From assembly GCF_900143275.1 (NCBI RefSeq), contig NZ_FSRO01000001.1, forward strand, positions 124,001 through 188,000: 64,000 nt of DNA, read 5' to 3'. Origin of the DNA: Nitrosomonas cryotolerans ATCC 49181 (GTDB taxonomy: Bacteria; Pseudomonadota; Gammaproteobacteria; Burkholderiales; Nitrosomonadaceae). Each line of letters begins with the position of its first letter. The stretch's first letter is position 1. Below are positions 29,080 to 41,120 of this stretch, piece by piece. The notes under the pieces were generated by a model. It was not told where the DNA came from, did not search any database, and was given only the letters and a program-made list of their open reading frames with translations. A program made the translations under genes and the position numbers.

Positions 29080-31689
29080 CTAATGCCTGTCAATCTTTTT
29101 ATCCTTCTCTTCGACAATAATTTTTTTAAACAGATACAGCTTTTCCAGTGCTTGTTTGGGGCTTAACTCATCAGGGATAATGTCATGCAACATTGTGATG
29201 ATCGGATGGTCTTGTGGAGTCTCTTCTATTTTATTGGGAATGGAGGGAAATAAATCCAGTTGTACCGTGTTTTTCTGTTCCAGTTTTATCAAATGTTTCT
29301 TTGCTGTTTGAATAACGGATGCAGGAACCCCGGCCAGTGCAGCAACTTGTAAGCCATAGCTCTGACTAGTCGCTCCCTCGGTGACCTTATGCAAAAATAC
29401 AATATGGTTTTTATGTTCGACAACATTTAAGTGTACATTTTTTACCTGTTCAAATTCGTCAGCAAGTCGTGTCAATTCAAAATAATGTGTGGCAAAAAGT
29501 GTATAACTCTGATTCTTCATTAAGAGATGCCGAGCAATAGCAAAGGCTAATGCGAGGCCATCGAAGGTAGCAGTCCCTCGCCCTACCTCATCCATTAAGA
29601 CCAGGCTATGTGCTGTAGCATTGTGCAGTATGTTGGCTGTTTCTGTCATTTCGACCATAAATGTCGAACGTCCACCCGCAAGATCGTCTGCGGCACCAAT
29701 GCGGGTGAATATCTGGTCCAGTATCCCTATGCGTGCATACTTCGCAGGAACAAAACTCCCGCAATGTGCGAGCAATGCAATCAGTGCAACCTGCCGCATA
29801 TAGGTCGATTTTCCACCCATATTTGGACCTGTGATGATAAGCATTTGCTGTTTGTTATTGCGCCGAGTACCCAGCTGAATATTATTGGCTATAAAATTTT
29901 CTACCTGGCTCTCGACGACGGGATGACGCCCCGTATCAATTTCAATGACAGGCGTATTCGTAAAAATGGGTGCATTGTAGCCAAGAGATTGCGCGCGCTC
30001 AGCAAATGTGGACAATACATCCATTTCAGCTACACTTGAAGCAATGCGCTGCAGTTGATTAATATATTCTGAAAGGGTATTTAATAACGCATGATATAAG
30101 GATTTTTCTCTGGCTAAGGCACGATCCTGAGCAGCCAACGCTCGATCTTCAAAGGCCTTTAGTTCCGGTGTGATATAACGTTCTGCATTTTTCAGGGTTT
30201 GTCTGCGGCGATAATCCTCTGGGATCTTATTGCTATGTGCATGAGTGACCTCAATGTAGAAGCCGTGAACTCGATTATATTCGACTTTGAGATTAGTAAT
30301 GCCGGTGCGCTCCTTTTCCCGTGTTTCCAGTTGCAATAGAAATTCGCCACAGTTATTTTGCAAAGCGCGTAATTCATCTAGTTCAGTGTCATAGCCATCT
30401 GCAATGACCCCACCTTCACGCAGCACGACGCTGGGTTCTGCAAGCAGGGATGTTTTGAGTAAATTAATGAGCGTTTTATCTGATATTATGAGTTGTGCTA
30501 GCCGATTGACTAATCCGTGGCAAGATGCAGTAACCAGATGAGCTACTTCAGGGAGTCGTTGTAAACTGTCGCGTAATCCGGATAAATCTCTGGGGCGCGC
30601 GGATTTTAGAGCGATACGGGCAGTAATTCGTTCGATATCAACAATATGCCGGAAACAATTTCGTATAGGGAGATAGATAGGCTGCTCATCTTTTCCGATC
30701 AAAGCGGTGACACTTTCGAGCCGATCTTGAATGGCCGTATGATCCCGTAATGGATGATGTAACCAATACTGCAGTAGACGGCTGCCCATATTGGTAGAAC
30801 ACGTGTCCAGCAATGATGTCAGTGTGGGCGATTTTTCACCACGTATGGTTTCAGAAATTTCCAGATTGCGCCGTGTCGATGCATCTATACGAATATAAGC
30901 ACCGTCGCGCTCGACTTGTAGTGTTGTAATGTGAGTGATATGTGTTCCCTGTGTGAGACGAACATACTCTAATAGTGCACCTGCGGCATTCAATGAAGCC
31001 GATAAATCGTCGCACCCAAAGCCGGAAAGGTCGTGTGTTTCAAATTGCCTGGTAAGATTGGAGATTGCACTGCCTGCATCGAATTGCCATAGTGGTAAAC
31101 GTTTTAGTGTCCGGGGATTGTTGAATATTTCAGCTATTGATAGGGATTCCGGCAAGAGAATTTCAGATGGTTTAATGCGTTCTAGCTCACTTACCAGATT
31201 ATTTTGCGATGTTTCCATTACGCGTAGTTGTCCAGCAGCTAAATTCAGCCAGGCTAATCCCAGTACAGATTCATGTATAAATAAAGCAAGTAATATGCAA
31301 TCGCGCTTATCTTCTAGCAATGCTGCATCGGTTAAGGTTCCGGGCGTAACAATACGTGTTACCTCACGGGCTACGGGTCCTTTGCTGGTAGCTGGATCAC
31401 CTATCTGTTCACAGATAGCGATGGATTCTCCTAATTTGACCAGTTTGGCCAAGTATTGTTCGGCAGCATGATAAGGGACGCCGGCCATCTTGATTGGCTC
31501 TCCTCCCGAAGTACCCCGTTGTGTTAGTGTAATGTCCAAAAGCTTAGAAGCCTTTTCCGCATCATCAAAGAACAATTCATAGAAGTCACCCATACGATAA
31601 AACATCAGCATATCCGCGTGTTGCGCCTTGATACGCAGGTATTGCTGCATCATCGGTGTATGTTTGCTATCTTTTTGTTTTACAGTCAT
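29080..31689 (-). CDS. mutS: DNA mismatch repair protein MutS
   Basis: Recognises mispairs and small loops and starts repair with MutL. The 869-residue protein has the mismatch-binding domain ([28 protein letters not shown], containing the Phe-x-Glu wedge as FYE), the Walker [18 protein letters not shown] (about 622-638), Walker [17 protein letters not shown], the signature SFVPA and the C-terminal HTH and tetramer-like tail. It lies between slyD (convergent) and alaS. Confidence 0.98.
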   Translation of the reverse strand: MTVKQKDSKHTPMMQQYLRIKAQHADMLMFYRMGDFYELFFDDAEKASKLLDITLTQRGTSGGEPIKMAGVPYHAAEQYLAKLVKLGESIAICEQIGDPATSKGPVAREVTRIVTPGTLTDAALLEDKRDCILLALFIHESVLGLAWLNLAAGQLRVMETSQNNLVSELERIKPSEILLPESLSIAEIFNNPRTLKRLPLWQFDAGSAISNLTRQFETHDLSGFGCDDLSASLNAAGALLEYVRLTQGTHITHITTLQVERDGAYIRIDASTRRNLEISETIRGEKSPTLTSLLDTCSTNMGSRLLQYWLHHPLRDHTAIQDRLESVTALIGKDEQPIYLPIRNCFRHIVDIERITARIALKSARPRDLSGLRDSLQRLPEVAHLVTASCHGLVNRLAQLIISDKTLINLLKTSLLAEPSVVLREGGVIADGYDTELDELRALQNNCGEFLLQLETREKERTGITNLKVEYNRVHGFYIEVTHAHSNKIPEDYRRRQTLKNAERYITPELKAFEDRALAAQDRALAREKSLYHALLNTLSEYINQLQRIASSVAEMDVLSTFAERAQSLGYNAPIFTNTPVIEIDTGRHPVVESQVENFIANNIQLGTRRNNKQQMLIITGPNMGGKSTYMRQVALIALLAHCGSFVPAKYARIGILDQIFTRIGAADDLAGGRSTFMVEMTETANILHNATAHSLVLMDEVGRGTATFDGLALAFAIARHLLMKNQSYTLFATHYFELTRLADEFEQVKNVHLNVVEHKNHIVFLHKVTEGATSQSYGLQVAALAGVPASVIQTAKKHLIKLEQKNTVQLDLFPSIPNKIEETPQDHPIITMLHDIIPDELSPKQALEKLYLFKKIIVEEKDKKIDRH

Positions 31690-31727
31690 TTACGTTTAAA
31701 TCATTTTTGAAAATAAGTTATTCGGCG

Positions 31728-31840
31728 TGTTTTGGGCAATGAAACTGGTCAAATAGACTGGGACGAGAGATCTTTGCGTAACTGTGTTTTGAGCAATGAA
31801 ACTGGTCAAGTAGGCTGGAGCGAGAGATCTTTGCGAACTG
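31728..31840. repeat. Two tandem 57-bp units with IS-end-like sequence
   Basis: Units 31728-31784 and 31785-31840 match at almost every base (the second lacks one). Each contains GAGATCTTTGCGTAACTG or GAGATCTTTGCGAACTG, like the end seen at 43482, and GCAATGAAACTGGTCAA. They are upstream of mutS and downstream of alaS. The rest of 31690-32146 holds no gene I recognise. Confidence 0.85.
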
Positions 31841-32146
31841 TGTTATAAGCATTTTTATACTTATGTTTGGTTCATAAGATCAATCAGTTAAAAATTCAAA
31901 GCTATCCATAAAATTAGCTATACAGAAGTTGTTGTGTAGTTGACCGGCAGATAAACTGTAATTGGGTGGGTTTTACAAGTGGTATCCGTAATACGGCATG
32001 GAAGTCGCATGAATGTAATATCCCGAGTCATCTTGGTAACCCCTGCTGGCAGCTGAATATTTTTGTCAGAGAAAAATATGAACAGATGCGCGTGCCATAC
32101 ATCTGCGCTCTAGAAAATCAGTGCTCATATAATTGACCACTTGAAT

Positions 32147-34765
32147 CTATTGAATATCCCGAGTTTTTCTTGAGGTCATTCTATTTTTGACCCAGTCAGC
32201 TACGCTTTCCAACGCTGCTGGCAATTTATCGGGTTGTGTTCCGCCTGCCTGTGCCATATCGGGTCGTCCGCCTCCTTTACCACCTACTTGCTGTGCTACG
32301 AAATTGACTAATTCGCCAGCTTTGATCTGGTCGGTCAGATTCCCTGTAACGCCGGCAATTAGGGTTATTTTTCTATCTTCTATCGAACTTAACACGATTA
32401 CACAGGATTTAAATTTATTTTTAAACTGATCCAGAGTCTCACGCAGAGTAGTGACATTAGCGTCATCCAGGTTAGCAGCCAGTACTTTAATTCCCCCTAT
32501 TTCCTGTGCTTGTCCGATTAATGCTTCACTTTGGGAATGCGCCAATTTTGATTTTAGGCAGGCCAGCTCCTTTTCCATCTGCTTGACATGGGTCAGTGTC
32601 TGAGAAAGTTTTTGCGTTATTTCCTGTGGGTGTGTTTTTAATATATTCGCTATTTCTAATAACTGTGCTTCGCGTTGCTGTACATATTCTATGGCTGCCT
32701 TTCCTGTTATGGCTTCTATGCGTCGGATGCCGGCTGCTACACCCGATTCGGATACCATCTTAAAAAATCCGACCTCGCCAATATGCGCGACGTGAGTGCC
32801 ACCACATAATTCAGTAGAAAACTCACCCATACCAATTACTCGAACTACGTCAGTATATTTCTCACCGAATAAAGCCATTGCGCCATGTTTGATGGCATCA
32901 TCATATTTCATATGCTGTATATTAACTAACCAGTTGTGTCTGATTTGTTCGTTCACCAGATATTCAATGCTGCGTATTTCATTAATAGCCAGAGGGGCAT
33001 GGTGTGAAAAATCAAAGCGCAACCGCTGGGCATCCACCAGAGATCCTTTCTGCGTGACATGATTGCCTAATGTTTTGCGTAAAGCGGCATGTAAGAGATG
33101 TGTGGCAGAATGGTTATTGGCTATACTGGCTCGTGTTAATGGATTAACCTTGGCGATAACCTTGTCGCTTATGGCCAGCCGGCCACTTTGCAATATACCT
33201 TTATGTCCGAATACCGCTGCTTGAATTTTTTGTGTATCTGAAACCACGAAGGTACCATTCCCAGCCAGCAATTCACCGCAATCGCCAACCTGCCCACCCG
33301 ATTCAGCATAAAAAGGTGTTTGATCCAGTACGATGACGGCTTCATCGCCTGCTTCGATAAAACTAGCCGGGCTGCCTTGTTTATAAATAGCTTGGATCTG
33401 CCCTTCGTGCTGTAGTGATGCATAACCGTGAAAGACGGTTTGCTGTCCGCTGTAAGCCATGCTTTCCTGCATGGTAAATTTGTTGGCTGCACGTGCCTGT
33501 TCACGTTGGCGGGACATCGCCTGATCAAAGCCGGCATGATCGACCGTAATGCCTCGTTCACGGGCTATATCGGCTGTGAGATCGAGTGGAAAACCGAAAG
33601 TATCATAAAGCCGAAATGCAGTTTCACCATCTAATGTGCTAATTTCTTTATGTAATGACGATTCAAGAATTTGCATACCGTGCTCTAGTGTTTCCGCAAA
33701 TCGTTCTTCTTCTTGTCGTAATATCGCTGCAACCTGTTCTTTGGCTGCAACTAATTCCGGATAGGCCGCGCCCATTACTTTGCTCAAATCTTCTACTAAC
33801 AGGTAAAAGAAGGGCTGTTTCTGCTCAAGCCTGTAACCGTGGCGAATAGCCCTGCGGATAATGCGCCGTAGGACATAACCTCGTCCTTCGCTGCCCGGAA
33901 TGATCCCATCGGTAATCAGAAATGCGCAAGCCCGAATATGATCGGCGATAACTTTAAGAGAGTTATTTGATAGATCTTGTGTATTTGTAATTTTTGCGGC
34001 TGCCTTGATTAAAGCCTGGAATAGATCAATTTCATAGTTACTATGAACTTGTTGCATCACCGCAGAGATACGTTCCAACCCCATGCCGGTATCGACAGAA
34101 GGTTTAGGCAAGGGGTGCAGAACGCCGGCATCATCACGGTTGTACTGCATAAAGACCAGATTCCAGATTTCTATATAGCGATCACCTTCCGCTTCAGCAG
34201 AACCGGGTGGCCCACCGGCCACTTCAGGACCATGATCATAGAAAATCTCTGAGCAAGGTCCACAGGGACCCGTTTCTCCCATCTGCCAAAAATTATCCGT
34301 AGTTGCGATACGCGTTAGTCTGGAAGGGGGAACACCAATCTCGTTAAGCCAGATATCAGCGGCTTCGTTATCCTCCGCATATACGGTTACCCACAATTTT
34401 TCTCGTGGAATGTTCAACGTGACCGTGAGAAATTCCCATGCGAACTGAATAGCGTTACGCTTAAAATAGTCACCAAAGCTGAAATTTCCCAGCATTTCAA
34501 AGAATGTATGGTGTCGAGCGGTATAGCCAACATTTTCCAGGTCATTATGTTTACCGCCGGCCCGTACACACCGTTGCGAACTTGCGGCGCGTGTATAAGT
34601 GCGTTTGTCCTGACCGAGGAAGACATCCTTGAACTGTACCATGCCTGCATTGGTAAATAACAGCGTGGGATCATTATTGGGAACGAGCGAGCTGGAAGTT
34701 ATGGTTGTGTGACCATGAGATTCGAAGAACGCTAGGAATTGCTGTCTTATTTCGCTACTTTTCAT
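32147..34765 (-). CDS. alaS: Alanyl-tRNA synthetase
   Basis: Charges tRNA-Ala. The 872-residue protein is complete: class II core ([19 protein letters not shown] about 78-96, [12 protein letters not shown]), tRNA-recognition domain, the editing domain zinc/His site ([13 protein letters not shown] about 559-571, [10 protein letters not shown] about 664-673) and the C-terminal C-Ala domain ([14 protein letters not shown]). The start [20 protein letters not shown] is standard. In most relatives recX separates it from recA; here a small exported protein does. Confidence 0.98.
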   Translation of the reverse strand: MKSSEIRQQFLAFFESHGHTTITSSSLVPNNDPTLLFTNAGMVQFKDVFLGQDKRTYTRAASSQRCVRAGGKHNDLENVGYTARHHTFFEMLGNFSFGDYFKRNAIQFAWEFLTVTLNIPREKLWVTVYAEDNEAADIWLNEIGVPPSRLTRIATTDNFWQMGETGPCGPCSEIFYDHGPEVAGGPPGSAEAEGDRYIEIWNLVFMQYNRDDAGVLHPLPKPSVDTGMGLERISAVMQQVHSNYEIDLFQALIKAAAKITNTQDLSNNSLKVIADHIRACAFLITDGIIPGSEGRGYVLRRIIRRAIRHGYRLEQKQPFFYLLVEDLSKVMGAAYPELVAAKEQVAAILRQEEERFAETLEHGMQILESSLHKEISTLDGETAFRLYDTFGFPLDLTADIARERGITVDHAGFDQAMSRQREQARAANKFTMQESMAYSGQQTVFHGYASLQHEGQIQAIYKQGSPASFIEAGDEAVIVLDQTPFYAESGGQVGDCGELLAGNGTFVVSDTQKIQAAVFGHKGILQSGRLAISDKVIAKVNPLTRASIANNHSATHLLHAALRKTLGNHVTQKGSLVDAQRLRFDFSHHAPLAINEIRSIEYLVNEQIRHNWLVNIQHMKYDDAIKHGAMALFGEKYTDVVRVIGMGEFSTELCGGTHVAHIGEVGFFKMVSESGVAAGIRRIEAITGKAAIEYVQQREAQLLEIANILKTHPQEITQKLSQTLTHVKQMEKELACLKSKLAHSQSEALIGQAQEIGGIKVLAANLDDANVTTLRETLDQFKNKFKSCVIVLSSIEDRKITLIAGVTGNLTDQIKAGELVNFVAQQVGGKGGGRPDMAQAGGTQPDKLPAALESVADWVKNRMTSRKTRDIQ

Positions 34766-34882
34766 ATCAAACTCAAATAATTAGGAAATACTCAATAAAT
34801 AATTGGTGGTTATGATTTGAAGTCATTGCCGGGCATGATACGACGACGGGTTCGCAGGGAATTCGTTTTAGTAACATCCGGG

Positions 34883-35293
34883 CTAGTATCTCTCCAGTTC
34901 GATGACCGTCATGCCGATCGATTCACCCTTGATAATTGCAATGCTTTCGACTCGGGCACGAAGGCTGATTGCTTCATTCATCCTGGGTAACTCTGCTTCA
35001 GTTAGAATGGTAATTTCTCCACTTGCATCTTCTAATACAAAGGACTTCAGATTCAGCAGTGGAAGACGAGTGACTTCTTTTGCAATCCCTTCAAGTTTTA
35101 CTTCTTTGCCATCAAAATTTGCGGGCGATGTGTTGATATCGTGAATAGGCGTGGTATCGCTGGCATTTACCTGGCTACCCGGCAGAGCGATCATTATTGT
35201 CAAGACGAGTGATGCAATAAATTGCCTCATATCGGTATGTGATAACACCAGAGATTTTGCTTCTTTATCAAAAAACTGCGACTTTGCACGCAT
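34883..35293 (-). CDS. Small exported protein with a probable OB-like fold
   Basis: Function unknown. A hydrophobic signal-like segment (MRQFIASLVLTIMIALPGSQVNA) is followed by a compact beta domain of about 90 residues (FDGKEVKLEGIAKEVTRLPL, SFVLEDASGEITILTE, ISLRARVESI) with the layout of an OB fold, as in periplasmic BOF-type proteins. Start choice is uncertain. The ATG at 35293 has GAGG about 8 bases upstream and gives 136 residues; the ATG at 35230 gives 115 residues and a more standard signal peptide. It sits where recX is usually found, between recA and alaS. Confidence 0.65.
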   Translation of the reverse strand: MRAKSQFFDKEAKSLVLSHTDMRQFIASLVLTIMIALPGSQVNASDTTPIHDINTSPANFDGKEVKLEGIAKEVTRLPLLNLKSFVLEDASGEITILTEAELPRMNEAISLRARVESIAIIKGESIGMTVIELERY

Positions 35294-35414
35294 TTGTTTG
35301 CCTCGTTCCTGGATGTTGGTGGGGAAGCTGCCCAAATTTCCGTTCTTGTCAGAGATACGCTCATCGTGCCAGATAATTTCAAGTTTTTCAGAGATAACTT
35401 AATTTTTACGATAA

Positions 35415-36434
35415 TTATTTTACCTTGGTTGTTTTGACCTGGTCGAGAATACCGGCAGCTAATCGAATTTTCTGTTCAAGCCCTTTTGTGATATCAACAT
35501 GTTTTCTAAGATATGCGCGCACATTATCTTTACCCTGGCCAATTTTTTCACCGTTGTAAGCATACCAGGACCCTGATTTATCAATAAGTTTATATAATAC
35601 GCCCAATTCAATAATTTCACTTTCACGCGAAATACCTTCGCCATAGAGAATATCAAACTCAGCTTGTTTGAATGGTGGGGCCACCTTATTCTTAACTACC
35701 TTAACACGTGTTTCGCTGCCGATCACCTCCTCTCCCTGTTTGACGGATCCGGTGCGGCGAATATCAAGGCGTACTGATGCATAGAATTTAAGTGCATTAC
35801 CACCGGTAGTTGTTTCTGGGCTACCAAAGATAACACCGATTTTCATGCGGATTTGATTGATAAAGATAACGATTGTATTGGTACGTTTGATATTGGCCGT
35901 TAATTTACGCAAAGCCTGCGACATTAATCTGGCTTGCAGTCCCATTTGTGGCTCACCCATATCACCTTCAATTTCCGCGCGCGGCGTCAAGGCGGCAACC
36001 GAGTCTACCACTATGATATCAACTGAACCGGAGCGTACCAGCATATCCGCGATTTCTAGTGCTTGTTCACCATTATCGGGTTGAGATATCAATAGTTCTT
36101 GTACGTTGACTCCAATTTTCTGTGCATATTGTGGATCCAACGCATGCTCTGCATCTATAAAAGCGGCGACTCCCCCTTTCTTCTGCATTGCCGCAATAAC
36201 CTGTAACGTTAAGGTGGTTTTACCTGAAGATTCCGGCCCATAAATTTCAATTATACGACCGCGTGGTAATCCACCGATACCCAGCGCAATATCTAATCCT
36301 AATGAGCCGGTAGAAACGACTTGAATATCATTGGCGACTTCATGCGCCCCCAAACGCATGATTGATCCTTTGCCGAATTGCTTTTCAATTTGAGAGAGTG
36401 CGAGTTCCAGTGCTGTACTTCTGTTCTCATCCAT
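35415..36434 (-). CDS. recA: Recombinase RecA
   Basis: Catalyses homologous strand exchange and triggers LexA self-cleavage. The 339-residue protein has Walker [10 protein letters not shown] (about 66-74), the MAW motif, the DNA-binding loop L1 ([18 protein letters not shown]), L2 region ([25 protein letters not shown]) and the typical C-terminal domain ([18 protein letters not shown]). The start ATG follows AAGAGTTGACAAAT-like sequence weakly but gives the standard N-terminus. recX is not present downstream. Confidence 0.98.
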   Translation of the reverse strand: MDENRSTALELALSQIEKQFGKGSIMRLGAHEVANDIQVVSTGSLGLDIALGIGGLPRGRIIEIYGPESSGKTTLTLQVIAAMQKKGGVAAFIDAEHALDPQYAQKIGVNVQELLISQPDNGEQALEIADMLVRSGSVDIIVVDSVAALTPRAEIEGDMGEPQMGLQARLMSQALRKLTANIKRTNTIVIFINQIRMKIGVIFGSPETTTGGNALKFYASVRLDIRRTGSVKQGEEVIGSETRVKVVKNKVAPPFKQAEFDILYGEGISRESEIIELGVLYKLIDKSGSWYAYNGEKIGQGKDNVRAYLRKHVDITKGLEQKIRLAAGILDQVKTTKVK

Positions 36435-36585
36435 AATTTGTCCTGTAAAGAGTTGACTAAATTATCGCATATTCGGTTTTATGCAAAGTGAACTTACAAT
36501 GAGGTTAATTAGTGCAGGAATGTGGGTTGCAGTAAAAAATTCGAGTATCTGGCTTGCCTGCGATATAATTAACAGATGTTGCTGA

Positions 36586-37305
<720 letters not shown>

Positions 37306-37355
37306 TCTCAGCTTGCTCTAGTTTTAGTCTTATCACTTGGTCGTATTATTTACAG

Positions 37356-37389
37356 ACTCAGGGTGTATCACATTGCGTCTGAGTTTTTA
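37356..37389 (+). terminator. Probable terminator after adk
   Basis: ACTCAG (37356-37361) pairs with CTGAGT (37379-37384), which runs into TTTTT. The loop is long (17 nt) but contains a second short TGT/ACA pair. It lies between adk and pfp. Confidence 0.5.
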
Positions 37390-37462
37390 TGTGGATATGA
37401 ATCGTGTCAATATACACGGATAGTTTTGCTTACGGTTTGATCAATCAGGAGAAAGAAATATT

Positions 37463-38722
37463 ATGGCAATAAAAAATGCATTTTATGCCCAATCTGGGGG
37501 TGTTACTGCTGTCATTAACGCATCCGCCGCGGGTGTTATAGAGACCGCGCGTCAGCAACCAGATAAAATTGGCAAGATTTATGCGGGCCGGAATGGCATC
37601 ATCGGTGCGTTGACTGAAGATCTCATTGATACCGGTGAAGATTCGGCTGCTGCGATTAGTGCGTTGCGCCATACACCTTCAGGTGCATTTGGTTCTTGTC
37701 GTTACAAGCTGAAAAGCCTCGAGCAAAACCGTCGTGAATATGAGCGCCTGATTGAAGTATTCAAAGCACATGATATTGGTTATTTCTTTTATAATGGAGG
37801 CGGTGATTCTGCGGATACTTGTCTGAAAGTATCGCAATTGTCGGATACGCTGGGTTATCCAATCCAAGCGATTCATGTTCCCAAAACGGTTGATAATGAT
37901 TTGCCCATTACGGATTGTTGTCCCGGTTTTGGTTCAGTAGCAAAATATATAGCGGTATCCACACGTGAGGCTAGTTTTGATGTGGCCAGCATGGCAAAAA
38001 CATCTACAAAAGTTTTTGTGCTGGAGGTGATGGGCCGTCATGCCGGGTGGATTGCAGCAGCAGGTGGTTTGGCATCGAGTAAAGATTGCGAGATACCCAT
38101 TGTTATTTTATTCCCAGAGATTGCTTTTAATAGAGAAAAGTTTCTTTCTAAAGTAGATAGTTATGTCAAGGAATTTGGATATTGCTCAGTGGTGGTATCT
38201 GAAGGTGTTAAAGGTGCAGATGGGAATTTCCTTTCTGATCAGGGCTTGCGAGATGCTTTTGGTCACGCTCAGCTCGGTGGTGTTGCGCCGGTTGTTGCAA
38301 ATATCATTAAAGATGGTTTGGGCTTGAAATATCACTGGGGTGTGGCAGATTATTTACAGCGTGCTGCACGTCATATTGCCTCCAAAACCGATGTGGAGCA
38401 GGCTTATGCAATGGGTAAGGCTGCGGTGGAATTTGCCATTGCGGGGCATAACTCGGTGATGCCGACGATAGAGCGCGAATCTAATTCGCCTTATCGTTGG
38501 AAGGTTGGAATGGCGCAGCTTGCAAATGTAGCTAATGTTGAAAAAATGATGCCCGAGAATTTCATCACCGAAGATGGCTTTGGTATCAGCGAAGCATGCC
38601 GTGAATATCTTGCACCGCTCATTGAAGGAGAAGACTATCCGCCCTATAAGGATGGTTTACCCGATTACGTGCGGTTAAAGAATGTAGCGGTCAAGAAAAA
38701 ATTGGATGAATTCAAGATCTAA
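37463..38722 (+). CDS. pfp: Pyrophosphate-dependent 6-phosphofructokinase
   Basis: Phosphorylates fructose 6-phosphate reversibly with PPi in place of ATP. The 419-residue protein shows the YNGGGDSADT loop (about 110-119), where Asp instead of Gly marks PPi users, the PKTVDNDLP catalytic segment (about 140-148; ATP enzymes have PGTIDND), and the MGRHAGWIAA motif. The ATG follows CAGGAGAAAGAAATT. It is next to hppA, another PPi enzyme, and the two probably connect glycolysis and gluconeogenesis to the cell's PPi pool. Confidence 0.95.
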   Translation: MAIKNAFYAQSGGVTAVINASAAGVIETARQQPDKIGKIYAGRNGIIGALTEDLIDTGEDSAAAISALRHTPSGAFGSCRYKLKSLEQNRREYERLIEVFKAHDIGYFFYNGGGDSADTCLKVSQLSDTLGYPIQAIHVPKTVDNDLPITDCCPGFGSVAKYIAVSTREASFDVASMAKTSTKVFVLEVMGRHAGWIAAAGGLASSKDCEIPIVILFPEIAFNREKFLSKVDSYVKEFGYCSVVVSEGVKGADGNFLSDQGLRDAFGHAQLGGVAPVVANIIKDGLGLKYHWGVADYLQRAARHIASKTDVEQAYAMGKAAVEFAIAGHNSVMPTIERESNSPYRWKVGMAQLANVANVEKMMPENFITEDGFGISEACREYLAPLIEGEDYPPYKDGLPDYVRLKNVAVKKKLDEFKI

Positions 38723-38869
38723 GTTTCATTAAACTTGATACATCCAGATAGCAAGAACATATAAAATATATGTTGTTGTATTTTGGTTTTGGACTAGGGT
38801 TTAATGTGGAATTATCAGGCCGAAATTCTACATGTGTTTTAGATGGTCTGACTTTAATTGGAGTTCTTT

Positions 38870-40927
38870 ATGGCTAACGGTTTAATTGTCGCAATAGGTA
38901 GTGCGATTCTGGCCCTGATATTCAGTGGTATCTGGATCAGGGGTATTTATACCCAATCTGCCGGTAACAAGCGTATGCAAGAAATCGCTTCTGCCGTGCA
39001 GGAAGGGGCATCAGCTTATCTCAAACGCCAGTACATGACCATTAGTGTCGTGGGTGCTGTGCTATTTTTTGCCATTGGTTTTGCGCTCACATGGGATACC
39101 GCCATTGGTTTTGCCTTAGGCGCGATTTTATCCGGTGCCGCTGGTTTCCTGGGTATGAATGTGTCGGTTCAGTCGAATGTGCGAACTGCCGAGGCAGCTC
39201 GTACCGGACTGAATGAGGCGCTTGCTATCGCTTTTCGTGGTGGGGCGGTAACCGGCATGCTGGTGGTTGGCCTGGGATTGCTGGGCGTTGCCGGATATAG
39301 TGCCATGCTATTCAATGGCGCAAGCAGTGATGAATCTATCAGCGATATTATTAAGCCATTGATTGGTTTTGCTTTTGGTGGCTCGCTTATTTCTATTTTC
39401 GCACGTCTTGGTGGGGGTATTTTTACTAAAGGTGCAGACGTTGGTGCCGACTTGGTTGGTAAAGTAGAGGCGGGCATACCTGAGGATGATCCACGTAATC
39501 CAGCCGTTATTGCGGATAACGTCGGGGATAATGTGGGTGACTGTGCCGGAATGGCCGCAGATTTGTTTGAAACTTATGCGGTTACAATTATTGCAACCAT
39601 GCTGCTGGGTGCCTTGCTATTTACGACGAATGATATGAATGCGGTCATTTATCCGTTAATGTTGGGTGCCGTTTCTATTGTTGCCTCCATTGTTGGTTGC
39701 TATTACGTCAAGATGCGTGAGGGTGGCACCATCATGAATGCACTGTATCGTGGATTGGCTGTTGCCGGGGGGCTCGCATTGTTTGCTTATCTTCCTGTTA
39801 CGGTCTGGTTTATGGGCGACATGACCCTTGTACTTGATGGTGTAGATGTGACGGGTGGTGCGTTGATTATGCGGTTATTCTTTGCAGCTGCTATTGGTCT
39901 GTTGCTAACCGGATTAATGGTTGTCATCACTGAATATTATACTTCTACCGAATATCCGCCTGTACAACATATTGCCGAAGCATCTACGACGGGACATGGC
40001 ACTAATATTATTGCCGGTTTAGGTGTTTCAATGCGCGCTACTGCGGCTCCTGTTTTAGCTGTTTGTGCCAGTATCTGGATTGCTTATGCATTAGCCGGGC
40101 TCTATGGTATTTCGATTGCGGCGACCGCCATGCTTTCGATGACCGGAATTATCGTAGCATTGGATGCTTATGGTCCGATAACTGATAATGCGGGCGGTAT
40201 TGCTGAAATGGCTGAGATGCCTGAGTCGGTAAGAGCGATTACTGATCCACTGGATGCAGTGGGTAATACAACCAAAGCGGTAACGAAAGGTTATGCTATT
40301 GGTTCCGCAGGTCTTGCAGCATTAGTCCTGTTTGCCGATTATACGCATGGGCTGGAAGATGCGGGACATGTGTTAACGTTCGATTTATCCAATCACATGG
40401 TTATTATTGGCCTGTTTATTGGTGGTCTGGTGCCTTATTTATTTGCCGCCATGTCCATGGAAGCGGTTGGACGTGCTGCTGGCTCTGTTGTAATCGAGGT
40501 GCGTCGCCAATTTCGTGAGATTCCTGGCATTATGGATGGAACAGCCAAGCCCGATTATTCGCGCGCAGTGGATATGTTGACCAGAGCTGCCATTAAGGAA
40601 ATGATGATTCCTTCGCTATTGCCGGTGCTTGTGCCAGTGTTAGTAGGCGTATTCCTCGGTCCTCAAGCGTTGGGTGGCTTGCTGATGGGTTCCATTGTAA
40701 CCGGTTTGTTTGTGGCTATCTCAATGACGACTGGTGGTGGTGCATGGGATAATGCCAAAAAATACATCGAGGATGGTAACTTTGGTGGAAAAGGAAGCGA
40801 AGCTCATAAGGCAGCGGTTACTGGTGATACAGTGGGTGATCCCTATAAGGATACGGCGGGTCCTGCAATTAATCCGTTGATCAAGATTATCAACATTGTT
40901 GCATTGTTAATTATCCCATTGCTGTAA
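38870..40927 (+). CDS. hppA: Membrane-bound proton-pumping pyrophosphatase
   Basis: Hydrolyses PPi and pumps protons across the inner membrane. The 685-residue protein has about 16 hydrophobic helices and the catalytic segments [42 protein letters not shown] and [13 protein letters not shown]. The [10 protein letters not shown] motif has Lys where K-dependent pumps have Ala, which marks the potassium-independent class. The true start is the ATG at 38870 after TTGGAG; an upstream TTG at 38858 overlaps the ribosome site. A strong terminator follows. Confidence 0.97.
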   Translation: MANGLIVAIGSAILALIFSGIWIRGIYTQSAGNKRMQEIASAVQEGASAYLKRQYMTISVVGAVLFFAIGFALTWDTAIGFALGAILSGAAGFLGMNVSVQSNVRTAEAARTGLNEALAIAFRGGAVTGMLVVGLGLLGVAGYSAMLFNGASSDESISDIIKPLIGFAFGGSLISIFARLGGGIFTKGADVGADLVGKVEAGIPEDDPRNPAVIADNVGDNVGDCAGMAADLFETYAVTIIATMLLGALLFTTNDMNAVIYPLMLGAVSIVASIVGCYYVKMREGGTIMNALYRGLAVAGGLALFAYLPVTVWFMGDMTLVLDGVDVTGGALIMRLFFAAAIGLLLTGLMVVITEYYTSTEYPPVQHIAEASTTGHGTNIIAGLGVSMRATAAPVLAVCASIWIAYALAGLYGISIAATAMLSMTGIIVALDAYGPITDNAGGIAEMAEMPESVRAITDPLDAVGNTTKAVTKGYAIGSAGLAALVLFADYTHGLEDAGHVLTFDLSNHMVIIGLFIGGLVPYLFAAMSMEAVGRAAGSVVIEVRRQFREIPGIMDGTAKPDYSRAVDMLTRAAIKEMMIPSLLPVLVPVLVGVFLGPQALGGLLMGSIVTGLFVAISMTTGGGAWDNAKKYIEDGNFGGKGSEAHKAAVTGDTVGDPYKDTAGPAINPLIKIINIVALLIIPLL

Positions 40928-40942
40928 TTGTCGTTTAAAATG

Positions 40943-40975
40943 AAAAGCACACTGGTTTTTCAGTGTGCTTTTTTT
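40943..40975 (+). terminator. Rho-independent terminator after hppA
   Basis: A perfect 12-bp stem AAAAGCACACTG (40943-40954) / CAGTGTGCTTTT (40961-40972) with a six-base loop ends in a T-run. Confidence 0.95.
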
Positions 40976-41120
40976 ATTGCCTATTCAATAATGAACATTA
41001 GGCTTCTATTTATCATCTCAACTTCCGGAAAACCCCGGTCTTAAGGCCGGGGATGGATAGGGAGTCAGCTTCGCTGATACTAAAGCCTGTTTTTTCACCT
41101 ATTTCTGTTACAGTGTGTTA

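Noticed and set aside
30935..31471. A 178-codon plus-strand open frame
   Set aside because: Lies inside mutS on the opposite strand, with no family similarity or ribosome site.
35336..35414. Possible short recX between recA and the exported protein
   Set aside because: Only about 80 bp is free and no frame there resembles RecX.
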